Positions 1 through 7,859 of a stretch of DNA of 27,282 bases are shown here, piece by piece. The DNA is taken from contig JBAYFS010000004.1 in NCBI GenBank assembly GCA_041667045.1, forward strand, positions 1 to 27,282, given 5' to 3'. The notes under the pieces were generated by a model. The model was not told where the DNA came from. It was given only the letters and a program-made list of their open reading frames with translations, and did no database searches. The stretch is from JAQVSV01 sp041667045 (lineage in GTDB: Bacteria > Elusimicrobiota > Elusimicrobia > Elusimicrobiales > Elusimicrobiaceae). Position numbers and translations under genes: made by a program. Every line of letters begins with the position of its first letter. Within the stretch, counting starts at the first letter, position 1.

Positions 1-1
1 C

Positions 2-565
2 TTCAAGAATTATGGGCGTTCGGCGGGCGCGTCGTTAAGCCATCCGCATTCCCAGCTTATCGCCATGCCCATGGTTCCTATTCGCGTGGCGCAGGAAATG
101 GAAGGCGCCCAGCGGCATTTTGAATACAAGGAACGCTGCGTGTTCTGCGATATGGTGCGCGAAGAACTGCGTACCAAAAAACGCGTTATCGCCGAATCCG
201 AGGCTTTTGTGGCTTTTGAGCCCTATGCCAGCAGGTTCCCGTTTGAAACATGGATCCTGCCCAAAGCGCACGAAGGGCATTTTGAAAAAATCAACGGGGC
301 CGGGGTCGCCGATCTGGCGGCGACTATAAAAGCGGTGATGACAAAACTGCGCAATGTGTTAAACGATCCCGCGCTGAATCTGCTGGTGCACACCACGCCC
401 ATACAGAAAGCTGAAACCCCCTATTACCACTGGCACATAGAAATAATGCCAAAACTGACGCACACCGCGGGTTTCGAATGGGGTACCGGCTGTTACATCA
501 ATCCGATTCCGCCCGAACGGGCCGCGGAACTTTTAAACAACGGCAACGGACAGGACAAAAAATGA
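2..565 (+). CDS. galT: Galactose-1-phosphate uridylyltransferase, C-terminal part (5' end outside window)
   Basis: Transfers UMP between UDP-glucose and galactose-1-phosphate in the Leloir pathway, in the cytoplasm. The frame is open from the first bases, so 187 residues of the C-terminal half are visible. Near the visible start is the motif SHPHSQ, the HPH active-site triad of the family whose second His is the uridylylated nucleophile. The second half contains HWHIEIMP, the matching motif of the second HIT-like domain, and a CVFC pair that may bind a structural metal. The TGA stop (563-565) overlaps the ATG of the glycogen synthase gene (ATGA), so the two are probably translationally coupled and link galactose entry to glycogen synthesis. 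A related UDP-hexose uridylyltransferase specificity cannot be excluded from half a protein. Confidence 0.93.
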   Translation, partial: FKNYGRSAGASLSHPHSQLIAMPMVPIRVAQEMEGAQRHFEYKERCVFCDMVREELRTKKRVIAESEAFVAFEPYASRFPFETWILPKAHEGHFEKINGAGVADLAATIKAVMTKLRNVLNDPALNLLVHTTPIQKAETPYYHWHIEIMPKLTHTAGFEWGTGCYINPIPPERAAELLNNGNGQDKK

Positions 566-2025
566 ACATTCTACTTGCTTCAAGCGAAGTTTTCCCTTTT
601 TGCAAAACCGGCGGCCTGGCCGACGTGGCCGGCGCGCTGGCTCAGGTTTTTTCAAGAACGAAGGACAGCGAAGTCGCCGTTTTCCTGCCGCGCTACCGCA
701 ATATAGGCGGGGGAAATTTTTCGCTCAAAGCCCTGCCGGGCACTTTCAATATCCCCATCGCGGGACGCGTGGAAAAAGCTTCGCTTTCCTATGTTGAATG
801 GGGCAAGGTCAAAGTCTATTTCGTGCAGAACAGTAAATATTTCGACCGCGCTGAACTGTACAAGACGAAGGCCGGCGATTTCAGCGATAATGACGAGCGG
901 TTCACCTTTTTCGCGCGGGCCGTGCTTGAAGGGGCGAAATTCGCCGGTTTCAAGCCGGACGTTATTCATTGCAACGACTGGCAGACCGCGCTTATCCCGG
1001 CATACCTCAAAACCCTTTATTCCATAGACGCTTTTTTTGCGCGTACCGCCACCGCCCTCACTATCCACAACATAGCGTTCCAGGGCATTTTCCCGAAGAG
1101 CTCGTATTTCAAGGCCGGTTTCGGCTGGCCCGATTACACGCCCGACAAAATGGAATATTACAACGGCTTCAATTTCCTCAAGGCGGGCATCGTGTACGCG
1201 GATTTGATTTCCACCGTAAGCCCCACCTATTGCTCCGAGATCAAACAGTCATCGGAGAAAGGGCGCGGGCTTGAAGGAGTTTTGGCGGCGCGGGCCGGCG
1301 ACTGCGTCGGCATATTAAACGGCATTGACACCGAACTGTGGGACCCGGAATGGGATTCTTATCTGCCGCGGGGGTATGACAACCGCTCGTTTCTGAAAGG
1401 GAAATTTTTGGCCAGGCAGCTGCTTTGCAAAGAAGCCGGACTGGAATTTAAACCGGATGTCCCGGCTGTCGGCATGGTTTCGCGGCTTGATTACCAGAAG
1501 GGCGTTGATATCATCATAAAAACCGTGGAGAGCTATGTGTCGCGCCTGCAGTTTTTCTTTATCGGCACGGGCAATCCGGCAATGGAGGCGGAGCTTGAGG
1601 CGCTGGCGGCGAAGTATCCGCAGGCGGTGTCCTACCGCAACGCGCACGACGAGGCTTGGGCCCACAAGATTTACGGCGGCGCGGATTTGTTTCTCATGCC
1701 GTCGCGTTTCGAGCCTTGCGGCTTAAGCCAGCTTATCGCCATGCGTTACGGGGCTTTGCCCATTGTGTCGCGCACGGGCGGGCTGGTTGATACAGTGCGC
1801 GGTTACGGCGTTGATTCCGAGCCGGACGGTTTCCTGCTTGAACGGATTGACGAAAGCGCGCTGGCCGATTCGCTGGCCTTGGCTCTTACGCTTTATAAGG
1901 ACGAGAAGAAGTGGAGCGCGCTGGTTAAAAACGCGATGTCTCGCGACAGTTCGTGGGATTTGTCCGCCGGAAAATATTTTGAGCTTTTCGGAAAAGCGCT
2001 GGCGAAAGTCCGTAATTCGGTTTAG
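562..2025 (+). CDS. glgA: Glycogen synthase (ADP/UDP-glucose starch glucosyltransferase, GT5)
   Basis: Adds glucose from a nucleotide sugar to the non-reducing end of alpha-1,4-glucan in the cytoplasm. The 487-residue product matches the usual GT5 length (about 480). The N-terminus MNILLASSEVFPFCKTGGLA holds the KTGGL nucleotide-sugar binding loop at residues 15-19. Other family landmarks are HCNDWQT, TIHNIAFQG, NGIDTELWDP, the C-terminal RFEPCGLSQ active-site segment and the second RTGGLVDTV loop. The frame is open upstream to an ATG at 478, but the start at 562 is chosen because the conserved family N-terminus begins exactly there and overlaps the galT stop. An AGGA at 552-555 could act as the ribosome binding site. 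ADP-glucose is the usual bacterial donor, but the sequence alone does not settle ADP- versus UDP-glucose. Confidence 0.96.
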   Translation: MNILLASSEVFPFCKTGGLADVAGALAQVFSRTKDSEVAVFLPRYRNIGGGNFSLKALPGTFNIPIAGRVEKASLSYVEWGKVKVYFVQNSKYFDRAELYKTKAGDFSDNDERFTFFARAVLEGAKFAGFKPDVIHCNDWQTALIPAYLKTLYSIDAFFARTATALTIHNIAFQGIFPKSSYFKAGFGWPDYTPDKMEYYNGFNFLKAGIVYADLISTVSPTYCSEIKQSSEKGRGLEGVLAARAGDCVGILNGIDTELWDPEWDSYLPRGYDNRSFLKGKFLARQLLCKEAGLEFKPDVPAVGMVSRLDYQKGVDIIIKTVESYVSRLQFFFIGTGNPAMEAELEALAAKYPQAVSYRNAHDEAWAHKIYGGADLFLMPSRFEPCGLSQLIAMRYGALPIVSRTGGLVDTVRGYGVDSEPDGFLLERIDESALADSLALALTLYKDEKKWSALVKNAMSRDSSWDLSAGKYFELFGKALAKVRNSV

Positions 2026-2044
2026 GTGACTTTTGTTACAGGGC

Positions 2045-2073
2045 TTGTAATCGCGCGGGCGGCGCGCTATAAT
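2045..2073 (+). promoter_or_regulatory. Sigma70-type promoter for the secreted duplicated-domain protein
   Basis: TTGTAA (2045-2050), a 17-bp spacer and a perfect TATAAT (2068-2073) lie just after the glgA stop. Transcription would start near 2080, giving a leader of about 39 nt before the ATG at 2119. Seen in sequence; activity is inferred. Confidence 0.65.
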
Positions 2074-2118
2074 GAGCGCAGAGGGGATTTGTCCGGTAAA
2101 CGCGAAGTTTTCATAAAA

Positions 2119-3249
2119 ATGCTTAACAGGTATTTTGCTTTCATCTTGCTTTTGACGTTGCCGGCTGGCGCGGCGGAAACACACAAAGTTTCCGGCGCGA
2201 CGGCAGTTTCCGGCGTCAGGCTGTCGGCTCCGTCGAAAGCGGGGTCGGCGAACGCGTATCTGGATTCTTCGGTGGAAAATTTCGTGGAGATCAACTACGG
2301 CTATCTTTCCGTGCCGGGAGAAACGAAAACGCCGGAAAAAACTTCCGCCGCCCGTCCGAAAAAACAGCCCGAGCGGGAACAATACAGGGACTCTTTCGGC
2401 CCGCGGGTCGGGCGGGCCTTGCCGCCAAGCCCCGCCGCGGCCGAAAATTACGAAGAGCCGCAAGTGCCCATGCCTGATCTGCCCAGCGTTGTCGTGCCCG
2501 GCATATCCTCGTCGGAAACGCGCGGCGCGTACCGCGCCGATTCCCAAACGCTTAGGGATATTAACGTGTCCGAAGCAAACGCTCCCGCGGGCGGCGTGAG
2601 CGGACCGGCTTTACCTGCTTATAAAAGCGCAAGGCGCGGGTCGCTTTCCAGCGCTGTTCCGCCGCTGGGGTTTAAGCGGACCGATTGCGGTTCCTGCGAA
2701 TATGAATTCGCCGTGCTGGCGATTGATCCGGGTTTTAAGGGGAACGCCGCGTCGGCGCTGGAGGAAGTCAGAATTCTGGCGTCCCGGTTCCGTTTTAAGC
2801 CGTACATAAAAGATTTGGGCGAATCCGGAGAAGTTATTTTGGTACGGGGCTGGCTTCCCGTGGCGGAAGCGGCGAAACTGGAAAATACGGGTTTTGTAAG
2901 AGGTCTGCGCGTCGGGAAAGCGTCGTCCGAGTTTTCGCGCGGTTCCTCGGCGTTTAACCTGCCCGTTGTGGTTTCTTTCAAAATACCGGCCGGTTACGAG
3001 CCGCGCGGTTTTATGACGGGCGCTTTGCGGGAGCTTCGTGCGCGCACCGGTTTTGCTTTTAATAAAACGCTGGATGTCCGGCGTTTGCCCGTGCCCGATT
3101 CGGGAAACGGGGCCGCCGAATATTTCGTCAAGGTGTCCGGGCGGCTGCCTCTGCATATGCTTAACCGGGCCGCGCAATACGGTTTTGTCGCGTCCATAGA
3201 CGCGGCACCCATAGAATTGGAAGACTCCCGCGAACTGGCAAAATTATAG
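2119..3249 (+). CDS. Secreted protein of unknown function with two tandem copies of a ~80-residue domain
   Basis: Not recognised as a named family. The 376-residue product starts MLNRYFAFILLLTLPAGAAE, a good Sec signal peptide. Then comes a low-complexity Pro/Ser/Ala-rich stretch (about residues 70-180), and then two similar alpha/beta domains at about 195-265 and 283-362. The copies share the pattern hydrophobic strand, PGF/PAGY turn, helix ALxExR, strand ending GxLP, helix, and GFV followed by a strand (GFVRGLRV versus GFVASIDA). The frame is open back to 2026, but the downstream ATG at 2119 is chosen because it begins the signal peptide and lies after the promoter at 2045-2073. A CGSC motif precedes the first domain. 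A periplasmic or surface location is inferred. The ferredoxin-like order of elements might suit protein or peptide binding, but no function is assigned. Confidence 0.8.
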   Translation: MLNRYFAFILLLTLPAGAAETHKVSGATAVSGVRLSAPSKAGSANAYLDSSVENFVEINYGYLSVPGETKTPEKTSAARPKKQPEREQYRDSFGPRVGRALPPSPAAAENYEEPQVPMPDLPSVVVPGISSSETRGAYRADSQTLRDINVSEANAPAGGVSGPALPAYKSARRGSLSSAVPPLGFKRTDCGSCEYEFAVLAIDPGFKGNAASALEEVRILASRFRFKPYIKDLGESGEVILVRGWLPVAEAAKLENTGFVRGLRVGKASSEFSRGSSAFNLPVVVSFKIPAGYEPRGFMTGALRELRARTGFAFNKTLDVRRLPVPDSGNGAAEYFVKVSGRLPLHMLNRAAQYGFVASIDAAPIELEDSRELAKL

Positions 3250-3304
3250 GCCTTCCTGTCCGCGCTGCAAAAACTGATATAAATCCTTCATTGATTCGCT
3301 GTTT

Positions 3305-3351
3305 AAGGCCGGATTAGCCGGTTTTTCGGCATTATTCGGCTAAAAACGGCT
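3305..3351 (+). terminator. Possible intrinsic terminator / nested inverted repeats
   Basis: Two overlapping inverted repeats lie in the 155-bp gap after the secreted protein. One is a hairpin AAGGCCGG-ATTAG-CCGGTTTT (3305-3325), whose 3' side runs into TTTTT. The other pairs AGCCG(G)TTTTT (3316-3326) with AAAAACGGCT (3342-3351). The two folds are mutually exclusive. Either could end the upstream transcript before the ftsX promoter. The first stem includes two G-U pairs, so strength is uncertain. Confidence 0.4.
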
Positions 3352-3390
3352 TTCAGGTCCGGAAATGGTTCCATTATGCGCGCAAATTTA

Positions 3391-3404
3391 TATAATTATA
3401 TAGT
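3391..3404 (+). promoter_or_regulatory. -10 element positioned for a leaderless ftsX transcript
   Basis: A perfect TATAAT (3391-3396) sits only 8 nt before the ftsX ATG (3405). RNA polymerase would start at about 3402-3405, at or just before the start codon. The surrounding bases are all A/T and no Shine-Dalgarno is present. No good -35 hexamer is visible (TTCCAT at 3369-3374 is weak), so part of the inference rests on the -10 alone. Confidence 0.5.
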
Positions 3405-4280
3405 ATGAACGGAACGCAAGGTAAAAATCATTTAAACCCGGAAAGTAATATCGCGGGAAACGCTCCCGCGCATCCTGCTGGTTTCTTCGCCCGCGCCCAC
3501 AGGGATCTGACGCGTGTCGTCTGGCGCGGGTACAGAATAGTTTTCCTGCTGGCTATGTGCGTGTGCCTGCTGGGCGAGACGGTTTTGTTTTTCAGCGGAC
3601 AGGTTAAGCTGATTTCGGCGGTTTTGCGGGATGATTTTAAAATAATCCTCACCGTAGATGAATCTTTCCCGGAAACCGGAATAAAAGAGCTTGAGGACAA
3701 GCTGTACGCGGTGCAGGGCGTTACTTACGCGAAATACGTTTCCAAAAACGAAAGTTTCGAAACGGTTCGCAGCGAGGATCCCGAACTCGCCCGGACGATT
3801 TTGACTTTCGGACAAAATCCCCTGCCCCGCATGATAACGATTAAAGCCAGCGACAATGCGCTCAGTAACGCCGGGTCCTGGCTCAAGACCAACATCGTGG
3901 ACAAAATGCAGGGTATTTCAGGCGTTTCTTATAATCCCGAACAGATTTACGCCATTTTGCAGGCCGATTTTTACGACGGCCTGCTTTCCCTGGTGCTGGC
4001 GCTGGCGGCGATAGCGATACTCCTGCTGGCGTTCTTTGTGGAATTAAGCGCGGCGAAACACATTCCTTTCCTGCATAAGCCGCGGCAGTCGCTGGGCTGG
4101 ATGTTCTCCGGTTTTCTGGGCGCCAGCGCCGCGTGGGCGGTTATGCTCGCGCTTGTTTACCCGATGAAGCACCTGAGTCCCATGTGGTGGAGCTTTCCCG
4201 TTTTGTGGCGGCAAATGCTGGTTCTGTTATGCGGAGCTATTTTAGGCTGGTCAATGTTCAGATGGAAAGAAACGCGCTGA
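3405..4280 (+). CDS. ftsX: Cell division protein FtsX-like permease
   Basis: FtsX is the membrane half of the FtsEX complex. It passes ATP-driven conformational change to periplasmic amidase activators at the division septum. The 291-residue product has four predicted membrane segments (about 43-64, 191-212, 231-252, 265-286), with a large extracytoplasmic loop between the first two. That loop contains YAKYVSKNESFETV and NPLPRMITI, both typical of the FtsX external domain. The first ~40 residues are a hydrophilic cytoplasmic tail. The next gene encodes an EnvC-like coiled-coil LytM protein, overlapping by 19 nt, which strongly supports the call. No ftsE ATPase is adjacent, which is unusual because the two are normally coupled. 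The start has no ribosome binding site (see the -10 element at 3391). Confidence 0.88.
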   Translation: MNGTQGKNHLNPESNIAGNAPAHPAGFFARAHRDLTRVVWRGYRIVFLLAMCVCLLGETVLFFSGQVKLISAVLRDDFKIILTVDESFPETGIKELEDKLYAVQGVTYAKYVSKNESFETVRSEDPELARTILTFGQNPLPRMITIKASDNALSNAGSWLKTNIVDKMQGISGVSYNPEQIYAILQADFYDGLLSLVLALAAIAILLLAFFVELSAAKHIPFLHKPRQSLGWMFSGFLGASAAWAVMLALVYPMKHLSPMWWSFPVLWRQMLVLLCGAILGWSMFRWKETR

Positions 4281-5419
4281 TTTTTATTCTGGTTTTAACT
4301 TTTCTGCCTTTCACCGCGGCCCAGGAAGTCAAGGACCGGCGGGAGGAGCTTAAGCGCATCCAATCCCAGGTCGAGGCGCGGAAAAAGAAGCTGGACGAAT
4401 ATAAGAGGCAGGAGCAGGACATCCGCCGCTACCTGTCGTTTCTGAAGAAGCAGAAAGACGCCACCCGCAGGGCCATAAACGACGTTACGAAAAATATCAG
4501 CGCGGCTCGGAAAAAAATAGATTTCACAAAAAAGAGGCAGAAAGCGTTTTCCTCCGCCGAGCTTTACTGGAAGGACGCGTTGGGCGGCGAGATCGCGGAA
4601 TATGTGGTGCGGGAGCGGTCTTCCTTCGGTTCGTACGGAACGGACAAGCTTGTCTCGCGCCTCTTTATTGAGTCGGCTATCTATAACAAGACAATCATTG
4701 TTGACGGGTTCTCCCAGCAGAAGGTTAGTGCCATGCGCACCATGGAAACGTGGGAGCAGAAGAACCGCGAACTGGTGGCCGATTCCCAAAAGCTTTCCGA
4801 GAAAGAAAAAGAGCACAGCAAGAAATACAGTTCCAAAGCCGACGAGCTTAACCGCACCAAGGAACAGTATGACAAGACCCAGGCGGAACTGGAAGAACTG
4901 AAAAATTCGGCCCAGAGCCTGATGAATTTTCTTGAGAAATATGAGGCCAGTGTAAAAACGGGCCAGAAAAAGATTACGCAAAACGGCATAAAAATCGCGC
5001 GCAACAGCCTGGCCTGGCCGGCCGACGGGCCGGTGGCCGGCAAGTTCGGACGGGAGGAAGTGCCCGCCCTGCACACCTGGGTCAAGCGGGACGGGATAAT
5101 TATTTCCGTTTCGCAGGGTAGCGCGGTCAGCGCGGTGGCGTCCGGCACGGTTATTTATTCGGGGCCGTTCCGTTCTTACGGGAACGTGGTTATCGTGTCG
5201 CATCCCGACAAGCAGTTTTTTACCGTTTACGGTTTTTTGGATTCCATCACCGTGTCGCGCGGCGCGGCGGTGCGGGAAGGTTCTCTTATCGGCCGTGCCG
5301 GCGTGGACACAATGACGGCGGCGATCAGGCAAAACAGCGCCAAGGGCGCGGTGTATTTTGAAATACGGGCGGGCACGGAAGCCGTTGACCCGCTGAAATG
5401 GCTTGCGAACAAACATTGA
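4262..5419 (+). CDS. envC: EnvC-like murein hydrolase activator (coiled coil + degenerate M23/LytM domain)
   Basis: Predicted periplasmic partner of FtsX that activates cell-wall amidases during daughter-cell separation. The 385-residue product begins with a signal peptide (MERNALIFILVLTFLPFTAA). It continues with long charged coiled coils (about 22-95 and 150-240) and ends with a LytM/M23 domain (about 250-382). The zinc-binding signature is degenerate: the usual YAHL is YGFL and the usual HFEI is YFEI (VYFEIRAG). This resembles E. coli EnvC, which is an activator and not an enzyme. The start at 4262 overlaps ftsX by 19 nt and begins the signal peptide; an open frame reaches back to 4133 but would lie within the ftsX coding region. 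Gap to ctpA is 9 nt. Confidence 0.85.
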   Translation: MERNALIFILVLTFLPFTAAQEVKDRREELKRIQSQVEARKKKLDEYKRQEQDIRRYLSFLKKQKDATRRAINDVTKNISAARKKIDFTKKRQKAFSSAELYWKDALGGEIAEYVVRERSSFGSYGTDKLVSRLFIESAIYNKTIIVDGFSQQKVSAMRTMETWEQKNRELVADSQKLSEKEKEHSKKYSSKADELNRTKEQYDKTQAELEELKNSAQSLMNFLEKYEASVKTGQKKITQNGIKIARNSLAWPADGPVAGKFGREEVPALHTWVKRDGIIISVSQGSAVSAVASGTVIYSGPFRSYGNVVIVSHPDKQFFTVYGFLDSITVSRGAAVREGSLIGRAGVDTMTAAIRQNSAKGAVYFEIRAGTEAVDPLKWLANKH

Positions 5420-5428
5420 GGAGATGCT

Positions 5429-6808
5429 ATGACAAAAGGAAAGCTAGGTAAATATTCGGTATTTCTTGCTTCCGCCGTATTGGCGGCAATGCTGGTGACA
5501 AACGCTTCTGCTGTTGACGACACTTACCAGCAGCTTAAGGTTCTGGTGCAGGTGCTGGGCCTGGTCCGCGATAACTATGTGGACGAAATAGCCACCCAGA
5601 AGCTTATTTACGGCGCGGCCAAAGGCATAGTGGGCGAGCTGGACGATTTTTCGCAGTTTATGGAACCGGACACCAACGCCAAGGTGAAAAGCGATACGGA
5701 AGGCCAGTTCGGCGGCCTGGGGCTGAAATTCATGATTGTGGACAAGATACCAACCGTCAGCACGCCGTTGCCCAAAACGCCCGCTTACCGAGTCGGCATT
5801 CTGCCGGGTGATAAGATCGTGGAAATAGAGGGCGAAAGCACCAAGGGCATGAACGAAGACGCCATTGTGAAGAAATTGCGCGGCGCTCCGGGCACTAAGG
5901 TTAAAATAACGCTGGCGCGCGAGCCGGGCGGCGAGCCGTTTCCCGAAGATAAGCCCGCCGAGCCCAAGGCGGACGCCAAAGCCGCCAAACCGGCCGAGAA
6001 AAAAGCGGATACAAAAGACGATGACGTTACCGGCGGATGGCTTCTTAAAACAGTGGAGATTACCCGCGAACTGATTGTGCAGGAAGTGGTTCAGCACAGA
6101 ATGCTGGAAAACAATATCGGCTACGTGCACATTCTGGATTTTTCCGGCCATTGCACCGAGGAAACTGCCAAGGCGCTTGCCGAACTTAAAAAAGACGGCA
6201 TGAAAGCGGTTATCATTGATCTGCGCTACAATCCGGGCGGACTGCTTACTTCGGCGGTGGACATTTCCAAAATGTTCCTCGACAATAACAAAATGATCGT
6301 TTACACCAAAGGCCGCAGGCCGGAAAATTATCAGGAATTCAGAAGCGACATGTCTGCTCCTTATTCCGATCTGCCGGTGGTCGTTCTTATCAACGGCGGC
6401 TCCGCGTCGGGCAGTGAAATAGTGGCGGGGGCTTTGCAGGACAACAAACGCGCGGTACTGATAGGCTCGCGCTCGTTCGGAAAAGCCAGCGTCCAGTCCA
6501 TAATTCCGCTGGCGGACGGTTCTGGGCTGCGGCTCACCGTGGCCCGCTATTACACTCCGTCCGGCAAATCCATCCACCGCGACGTGAAGAACAATACCGG
6601 CGGAATTACCCCGGATATCGAAGTGAATCCCGATCGGGCTACTCTCGTAAAAATATTCAGGCAGTATGAAAAAGTTTATACGCCGAAAGGCGAATCTTCA
6701 GCGGTGAAAAAAGAGGATCTTGTGCGCGATGAGGCTTTGGAGCGCGCCCAGGAAATTCTTAAAGCCCGCGACGTGTTCGCCGCGTTGGCAACGGGTTCAG
6801 CTAAGTAG
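5429..6808 (+). CDS. ctpA: C-terminal processing peptidase (S41 family) with PDZ domain
   Basis: Periplasmic serine protease that trims or degrades envelope proteins from their C-termini, often in cell-wall remodelling. The 459-residue product has a signal peptide (cleavage near NASA-VDD, residue 28), a PDZ domain (about 90-165) with the FGGLGLK and RVGILPGDKI segments, and the S41 core. The catalytic pair is Ser327 in NGGSASGSE and Lys352 in FGKASVQ, 25 residues apart as in characterised family members. Between PDZ and core sits an Ala/Lys/Pro/Asp-rich insert (about 164-202), which looks like a flexible linker. A GAGGAG ribosome site precedes the ATG. Its place behind ftsX and the EnvC-like gene suggests a role in regulating septal hydrolases. 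Confidence 0.93.
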   Translation: MTKGKLGKYSVFLASAVLAAMLVTNASAVDDTYQQLKVLVQVLGLVRDNYVDEIATQKLIYGAAKGIVGELDDFSQFMEPDTNAKVKSDTEGQFGGLGLKFMIVDKIPTVSTPLPKTPAYRVGILPGDKIVEIEGESTKGMNEDAIVKKLRGAPGTKVKITLAREPGGEPFPEDKPAEPKADAKAAKPAEKKADTKDDDVTGGWLLKTVEITRELIVQEVVQHRMLENNIGYVHILDFSGHCTEETAKALAELKKDGMKAVIIDLRYNPGGLLTSAVDISKMFLDNNKMIVYTKGRRPENYQEFRSDMSAPYSDLPVVVLINGGSASGSEIVAGALQDNKRAVLIGSRSFGKASVQSIIPLADGSGLRLTVARYYTPSGKSIHRDVKNNTGGITPDIEVNPDRATLVKIFRQYEKVYTPKGESSAVKKEDLVRDEALERAQEILKARDVFAALATGSAK

Positions 6809-6815
6809 TTTAAAA

Positions 6816-7859
6816 ATGCGCATTTTAGGAATAGAAACAACCTGCGACGAAACAGCCGCGGCCGTCCTCGAAGACGGCCGCAGGCTGCTTTCCAGCGAGG
6901 TTTATTCCCAGATAGAGTTGCACCAGCGGTATAACGGCGTCGTGCCGGAGCTGGCCAGCCGGGCGCACGCCGAAAAGATCGCGGCGGTGATACACACCGC
7001 GCTTTCTTATCCGGGCAGTCCTTATGAAAGGGGAAACGCCAGCCATGAAAACCGCCCCGTGGACGCCGTGGCTTTCGCGCGCGGACCCGGTTTGCCGGGC
7101 GCTTTGCTTGTCGGAAAAGTGGCGGCCCACGCCGTGGCTGAAATGTACGGCGTGCCGCTGATAGGTGTCAACCATCTCGAGGGGCATATTTTCGCCTGCG
7201 AACTAAGTTCCGAAGGGAAAGACAATCCGCTCAGCTATCCGCTTGTAGCCCTGACCGTTTCGGGCGGGCATACCGAGTTGTGGCTTATGCGCGGGCCGGG
7301 CCGGTATAAAATTTTAGGCAAAACCCGGGACGACGCCGCCGGCGAGGCTTTTGACAAGATAGCGAAACTGCTGGGCCTGGGTTATCCTGGCGGCCCGCTG
7401 ATCGAGAAATACGCGAAGGAAGGCAATCCCCACGCCGTGGAGTTCCCGCGGCCTTTCATGCCGGGCACCTGGGAGTTTTCTTTCAGCGGCCTTAAAACCT
7501 CGGTGAGCTACTATCTGCGCGACGCGAAAACAATCAACAACGCCGACATCTGCGCCTCGTTTCAGGCCGCTGTTGTTGACACGCTGGTTTCTAAAACGAT
7601 AAAAGCCGCTCTCCAGTTCGGAGTCCGGCACATCGCGGTGGGCGGAGGCGTGTCTGCCAATTCCGCGCTGCGCGAAACGCTTACCGAAAAAGCCAGGAAA
7701 CGGGGCCTGTCCGTACGGTTCGTGGAAAAGAAATTCTGCACGGATAATGGCGCCATGATAGCTTTGGCCGGTTATAAAAAACTTATCGAGCCCGCCTGCC
7801 GCGATCTTTCGGTGAAAATTGATCCCTGCCTTAAAGTCAGAAGCTGGAGGGCGGATTGA
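6816..7859 (+). CDS. tsaD: tRNA N6-adenosine threonylcarbamoyltransferase TsaD
   Basis: Transfers the threonylcarbamoyl group to A37 of tRNAs that read ANN codons (the t6A modification), working with TsaB, TsaE and TsaC. The 347-residue length is normal for the family. Visible landmarks are the N-terminal ILGIETTCDETAAAV, the metal ligands His120 and His124 in NHLEGH, the ATPase-fold segments VSGGHTELW and GGGVSANSALRE, and FCTDNGAMIALAG near the C-terminus carrying the third metal ligand Asp. The start at 6816 is chosen because the family N-terminus begins there; the open frame upstream to 6720 overlaps ctpA. It lies 7 nt after ctpA and its stop overlaps the next start codon (TTGA). This is a housekeeping gene inside an envelope/signalling run, with no clear functional link. 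Confidence 0.96.
   Translation: MRILGIETTCDETAAAVLEDGRRLLSSEVYSQIELHQRYNGVVPELASRAHAEKIAAVIHTALSYPGSPYERGNASHENRPVDAVAFARGPGLPGALLVGKVAAHAVAEMYGVPLIGVNHLEGHIFACELSSEGKDNPLSYPLVALTVSGGHTELWLMRGPGRYKILGKTRDDAAGEAFDKIAKLLGLGYPGGPLIEKYAKEGNPHAVEFPRPFMPGTWEFSFSGLKTSVSYYLRDAKTINNADICASFQAAVVDTLVSKTIKAALQFGVRHIAVGGGVSANSALRETLTEKARKRGLSVRFVEKKFCTDNGAMIALAGYKKLIEPACRDLSVKIDPCLKVRSWRAD
7846..7850 (+). promoter_or_regulatory. Ribosome binding site selecting a TTG start
   Basis: GGAGG lies 5 nt before TTG (7856-7858). No ATG nearby fits the frame, so the Shine-Dalgarno decides the start of the solute-binding-like protein. Confidence 0.6.

Noticed and set aside
478..561. Longer glycogen synthase start at ATG 478
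   Set aside because: The extra residues overlap galT in another frame, and the conserved GT5 N-terminus begins at 562.
4295..5416. Long minus-strand open frame (373 codons) opposite the EnvC-like gene
   Set aside because: It is an antisense shadow: the plus strand has a signal peptide, coiled coils and a LytM domain in a coupled gene run, while the reverse product is basic, low in complexity and without recognisable motifs.
5444..6577. Long minus-strand open frame (377 codons) opposite ctpA
   Set aside because: The plus-strand frame has the complete S41 catalytic pair and PDZ; the reverse frame is rich in His/Arg/Phe with no family features, typical of a codon-bias shadow.
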